From Epiperipatus broadwayi (lineage: Eukaryota; Onychophora; Udeonychophora; Euonychophora; Peripatidae), in the NCBI GenBank assembly GCA_028023455.1, contig JAQFVV010006208.1, forward strand, positions 11,676,984-11,740,983: a DNA stretch of 64,000 nt. Reading direction: 5' to 3'. The notes under the pieces are model-generated. The model saw only the letters and a program-made list of their open reading frames with translations. It searched no databases and was not told the DNA's origin. Each line of letters starts with the position of its first letter. The first letter of the stretch is position 1. A program made the position numbers and the translations under genes. Shown here one piece after another: positions 59,714 to 64,000 of the stretch.

Positions 59714-60262
59714 TGAAACACGCAAGCTTATTATGCACCTTTGTTTATATATATATATATAGGGTATATGAGCACAGACTTTCACACAACCCACCACTCT
59801 CCACACTATCTCATAACACTGATATACTTGAACACATATATGTCGAAAAGACAAATAATCATTAATATATGTATTTCATGCTAAACCAGCAATCATCAGT
59901 TGGTCCAGATTACCATCTCTACACATATATACTATAAGTACTCAGATATATATATATTAAGATAGCCAATCCTCATACTTTAATGGACAGGCTTCAATTT
60001 ACTCCACATTCCAACTCTTCAACTATCCATCCAACTGAAAATCTGATGATGGAATGCTCAAAGGCCACCCTTAGGCCAATATTCTTATCACACCCATGTT
60101 GACCTAACATTAATCTGACCTCTCATGTACAGGACGTAATCCATTTAATACATATACAAGGGATGAGCAAACATCTCTACTATGTAATAACTGAAACACA
60201 CAGGCTTATTATATACCTGTGTTTATATATGTAATATATAGGATATATGAGCACAGGCTTAT
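59714..60262 (-). repeat. Family A tandem dimer, ~479 bp period
   Basis: TGAAACACGCAAGCTTATTA at 59714 recurs (few changes) at 60192, through AGCACAGACT/AGCACAGGCT, giving direct terminal repeats. The middle is homologous to 4444-4744. The ribozyme block at 59861-59904 (minus) keeps CTGATGA, AGCA stem and GAAA, but its 3' stem I strand is TTAAT instead of TTGGT. Confidence 0.75.
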
Positions 60263-60264
60263 TT

Positions 60265-61390
60265 ATTTGTAAAAACTGCTGGATGGTGATATGGAATCAC
60301 TTTGTCATACAATTATATCAATGCTATCTTCTTAAGTGTCATTATGTAATCAAATTAGTGAACTGACTACTTTTTGCCTTTGATTATTATGTGATAAAAC
60401 CATTGAACGTAATAATGAATTTAGCAGCTTTGATAAAAATTACAACGAACCCACACTGATCATGTTTAAATGTATATTTGCAGACAATGGAAAAAATATA
60501 ATATGCTGCAGATTCCTAAGATACCCTTAGAGACAGCTTTTCAATTAAGTCAAGCAACAACACAGCTTCCTGAATGACGTATTTTATTGTTTTGTACTAA
60601 GATTATACATTATATATATTTTTTAATACGTCCCATACTTTTACCTATCACTTATTTACAACAACAGGCTTTCAATAATTATATAAATAATGGTTGTTAT
60701 TTTAAAAATTATATATTTTTTAAATCTTAGGTATAGCTTTTAATTTACAAAAGGTGTTAAGTCTTTCCATAGTGCGAGCTAATCTCCATCTGGAAAACAT
60801 TCACCATTTCTACTAAAATGGCACGATTTAATAGTTTAGAAAATTACGATTTACGTATAATTCTTATATCTTAAAATATGGGTGTAAATGGCTCAAATAA
60901 AAAAGGCATACGATTTTATTGCTCTGAAGTTTATAAGAAGTTTGAGAGAGGCCAGTGAGCAACAGATTTGATCTTGGGAACTCCTGATACCAAATTGAAC
61001 GACACTCTATCTATAGTGCCAAAATATTCAGGGCACTCAAATGATAATAAAAAGATGGATGTGAAAGAGTAATTGAAGTATTTAAAATTCAAAATATCAT
61101 CATTATAATTTTATTGGTTCTTTAAAACTTCGGTTTTTCTAACAGAAAAGTTTCATTATCATCTTCTGACCATCGTGAATGAATCCTCATAAAAGATGGT
61201 GCATCTTTCAAGGTAAAACACTGTCATAAAATATAAATAAATCAGTTTATTTTTTTAAAAAGAAATATCATTCAAAAACTTAAGTCATTTAAACCAATAA
61301 TTGTCAGATCATTTAAAAATATATAGAAGCCAATCTATCAAAGTTAATTTTTTTTAAAAAGTCTCAAAATTTCAAGTTATCAAAAAACAA
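60265..61390. other. AT-rich spacer
   Basis: Nothing recognisable on either strand. Confidence 0.35.
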
Positions 61391-61519
61391 AGAGGGTTAA
61401 AGCGTCAAACATTGGTGGTCAAGAGATCAGCACAGCTGCTTTACAAGCAGTTGTCCCGGGTTAGCAGATTTGTTTCCCAGTGGATGCTATGACCCATAAG
61501 AAAAAAAGAGAGTTAAAGC
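61391..61519 (+). mobile_element. Mini-SINE with 13 bp duplication
   Basis: tRNA part 61409-61487: ATTGGTGGTCAAGAG, loop CTTTACAA region (TAC at anticodon position), a small insertion in the T arm, closing TGGATGC, TATGACCCATAAG and A tail. AGAGGGTTAAAGC (61391-61403) and AGAGAGTTAAAGC (61507-61519) flank. Confidence 0.85.
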
Positions 61520-62750
61520 AATGTCATGCCTGCTAAATATCAAATTTCTTATGTAGATTAACACCATGATAATAAAATTGACTCTGAGTTCAAGGTTTCT
61601 GGATCAATTCTCAGTTGAATAAAATTCTCAATTCAGTTAACTGAATGGAATATATCTTTCTTGGATAGTAGAATGTAACATGATTTTCCAAGCAACATCA
61701 CAGCTTTCTGAATGACTCCCTGTATGGCTTAATGCAGTGATAAAGTAATAGATGTAAAAAAAATAAGGATTAGCAAATGGATTAGCAGCTCAGAGAGGTG
61801 AATACAATTTTTTTTAAAATCTCAATTTGATCTGAATAAAACTACAGTACTCAATCTAACACATGGCCACTCAGATACGAAATAAATAATCATGCAATTT
61901 ATTATCAGATGTTATCATTTAGATGTTCTATGTGGTTTGGTTTAGTCGGTAGAATGTCCAACATGGGATTGAGAAGTTCCAGATTTCAAATGAACTATTG
62001 AGTAATATAGTCTTTTCTTTGTTTGTTTTTTAATCATTTAGACATGATATTCTATTGCCCTAGCTACTTAGAGAACTCAACATATATAAAACACTCACAT
62101 ACAAAAAACTATTTACAAATGTTATATACGATTTTAATGCACAAATCAGCTTTTAATGCACAAATCAGCGCATAACAGCAGAGCTTCTTCAAATTAAATC
62201 ACAATTTATTATAAACTTAATATAAATTATAATTTATAATAAATAATGCCCGAGCGCTTTCAAGAGAACTTAGCTCTCATAATCATGGGTAACAAAGAGT
62301 AAGCGTAACAAGGTTGCTATGTGTAAATATATGCAGATATATGTAAATTAATTGAACTATATGCGTAAATCTAATTAACCCATTTCTTAGAAATTTTATA
62401 ACATGCATCTTTCCTATTCATAGCCTTATCATCCATGGCAATAAAACATGCCTCCTTTACCTTTAATTTTGAATAACAGTACTATCACTCAGAAAATAAG
62501 GCAACCATTGGCATTAATTATTGAAAAGAATGATTAAACTTTTACTGCAAAATTATGTCATTTTATCACCAATTCAGAATAGTTGCATGTAATTCGTAAA
62601 TTGTCATAGTAAAATTAGATAATTATAAATTATTATTTTTATTTTGTTTAAAGTTTTATTTACAATAAAGTAGAACTGTTGAGCTAATAAATAATAAAGA
62701 AAGCAAATTTAGCATCAAAATTATATATATTCACATTTATAAAATTACAT
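61520..62750. other. AT-rich spacer with weak tRNA-like traces
   Basis: Near 61935-62000 GTTTAGTCGGTAGAATG and AGTTCCAGATTTCAAAT recall A- and B-box words but do not fold as a tRNA. A 19 bp duplication TTTTAATGCACAAATCAGC is at about 62132 and 62151. Confidence 0.35.
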
Positions 62751-62754
62751 TTTA

Positions 62755-63100
62755 ATACATTGTACAGGCTTAAACCTGCATTTATATATGTAATATATGC
62801 AGAATTCGAATTCAGACTTTCACGCGACCCACAACTCTCAGTGCCATCTTATATTGCTGACCAATCTGATCACACACATGTTGAAACGATAAATAATCAC
62901 CAATATTCGTATTTCGTGCTGAAATACGAATATTGGTGATTATTTATCTTTTCAATATGTGTGTGATCAGGTTGGTCAGCAATATAAGATGACAGGATCA
63001 ACTGATGAGTGCTAGTTTAGCACGAAATAAGAATATTGGTGGCTCAGCAATATAAGATGGCACTGAGAGTTGTGGGTCGTGTGAACGTCTGAGTTTAAAA
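62755..63100. repeat. Family A foldback, rearranged
   Basis: Minus arm 62755-62925 and plus arm 62922-62990 meet inside the ribozyme (apex GTGCTGAAATACGAATATTGG). A further plus fragment (62994-63100) carries an intact ribozyme and the outer end with GTGTGAACGTCTGAGTT. Confidence 0.8.
62997..63040 (+). ncRNA. Type I hammerhead ribozyme motif (family A)
   Basis: ATCAA, CTGATGA, GTGCT, AGTTT, AGCAC, GAAA, TAAGAATA, TTGGT. Stem II is five perfect pairs, stem I five with one wobble, stem III two pairs. Core complete. Confidence 0.8.
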
Positions 63101-63103
63101 TTA

Positions 63104-63420
63104 CATTTTGTAAAATATATACATAATAATTAAAAAACGTAATTCACTTAAGACATTCATTAGTATCTATTGAAATATATTTTAACAAAAAAAAAATGAA
63201 TCCATGTGAAGAACTATGCTTTCAATATATAATTATCAAAGAAAAAAAGTCACATTTATAAACATTTTGTAAAATATATACAGATAGATAATAATTAAAA
63301 AACATAATTCACTTAAGATAGCCATTAGTATCTACTGAAATATATTTAAACAAAAAAATATTAATTTATAGGAAGAACTATGTATTGAATAGGTAATTAC
63401 CAAAAAGAAAAAAATCGATC
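63104..63420. repeat. Tandem duplication, ~159 bp unit
   Basis: 63104 and 63263 both start CATTTTGTAAAATATATAC and continue through AATTCACTTAAGA and CATTAGTATCTA with moderate divergence. Confidence 0.8.
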
Positions 63421-64000
63421 ATATATTAAAATATACTAAAAATAAATTAGAAAAGATTATAATAGCCATATGAAGACAATATTATTTTAAACAATAACAA
63501 TTTCATATTTGAAAATAATATATATAATGGTACAAAATTGTAAAATGAAAACTAATTTAAATGTCAAAAGGAAGAAACAATCATCCAACTCTAGAAGAAT
63601 ACTGTAATAGCATTTACTAAGTGCAGGAGATAAAGACTAGCTACATCCTTCATGTTTCCAGAAGACAGCCATTAGACTATCTATCATGCCAGGAGTTTGA
63701 ACGGGGGACAAATAAAATATAAATTTTCAGGTTAAAAACAGCTAATAATCAAACAGTAAATGAGGGCATATCAACCTGCACTTAGCGGCTAAAATAAGAA
63801 AAAAAAATTGAAACCCTCATCAGAAAACAATCGTTATAAGAATACCTTTACCATTTGTCTTCTGAAAAAATAAGATCTTTATTCAGAAAAGAGCTACTTA
63901 AAGACTTTTACATTTACATTTTGTCTCTATCTATTATAGATCTAATTATAAGAAATTGCCCAATTGGATCAGTATAAAAATTTTCTGTTATAATATATCA

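Overview
The window looks like intergenic DNA from an AT-rich animal genome. I find no host gene that I can support. Almost everything recognisable is a mobile element or its debris. The taxonomic hints are indirect: RTE-like LINE tails, Penelope-like retroelements, very short tRNA-derived SINEs, metazoan-style hammerhead ribozyme repeats and a SPIN-like hAT fragment. Among invertebrates SPIN is known from the pond snail Lymnaea, so a gastropod mollusc is a reasonable but unproven guess.

The largest feature is an 11.9 kb Gypsy/Ty3-type LTR retrotransposon on the minus strand (15783-27718). It has two ~2.04 kb LTRs that differ by only about a dozen substitutions, a primer-binding site, a gag with one frame break, and a complete 1082-residue protease/RT/RNase H/integrase pol. 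It also has the broken remains of a third ORF between pol and the 3' LTR. The low LTR divergence and intact pol mark a young insertion.

The rest is a dense mosaic. (1) Three or four short repeat families contain type I hammerhead ribozyme cores (CTGANGA, stem II, GAAA, tiny stem III, cleavage site, closing stem I); family A also forms direct repeats with a ~480 bp period at 4262-4927 and 59714-60262, as in retrozymes or Penelope-like terminal repeats. (2) More than fifteen copies of these and other families lie as near-perfect head-to-head inverted pairs. At several loci a 13-22 bp target-site duplication flanks a foldback or one of its arms, which points to retroposition rather than DNA transposition. 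(3) At least thirteen copies of a ~95 bp tRNA-derived SINE are present, some with perfect 16-18 bp duplications. (4) Penelope-like remains occur at 36902-37345 (RT) and 58600-58800 (GIY-YIG), the latter inside an inverted pair that shares a tRNA-like 3' region. (5) RTE-like LINE 3' ends recur, mostly on the minus strand. (6) hAT-type elements with 8 bp duplications occur at 239-424, 9029-10582 and 28664-29098.

Layout: 1-15.8 kb foldbacks, SINEs, hAT and LINE tails; 15.8-27.7 kb the Gypsy element; 27.7-38 kb family A foldback, hAT, SINEs, LINE and Penelope debris; 38.5-40.9 kb a large composite inverted repeat; 41-52.5 kb palindromes, SINEs, a 72-unit AAT microsatellite and ribozyme repeats; 52.5-64 kb family B and A repeats, a degraded unidentified reading frame, the Penelope inverted pair and a 159 bp tandem repeat. 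Stretches between these are AT-rich and show nothing I can name.
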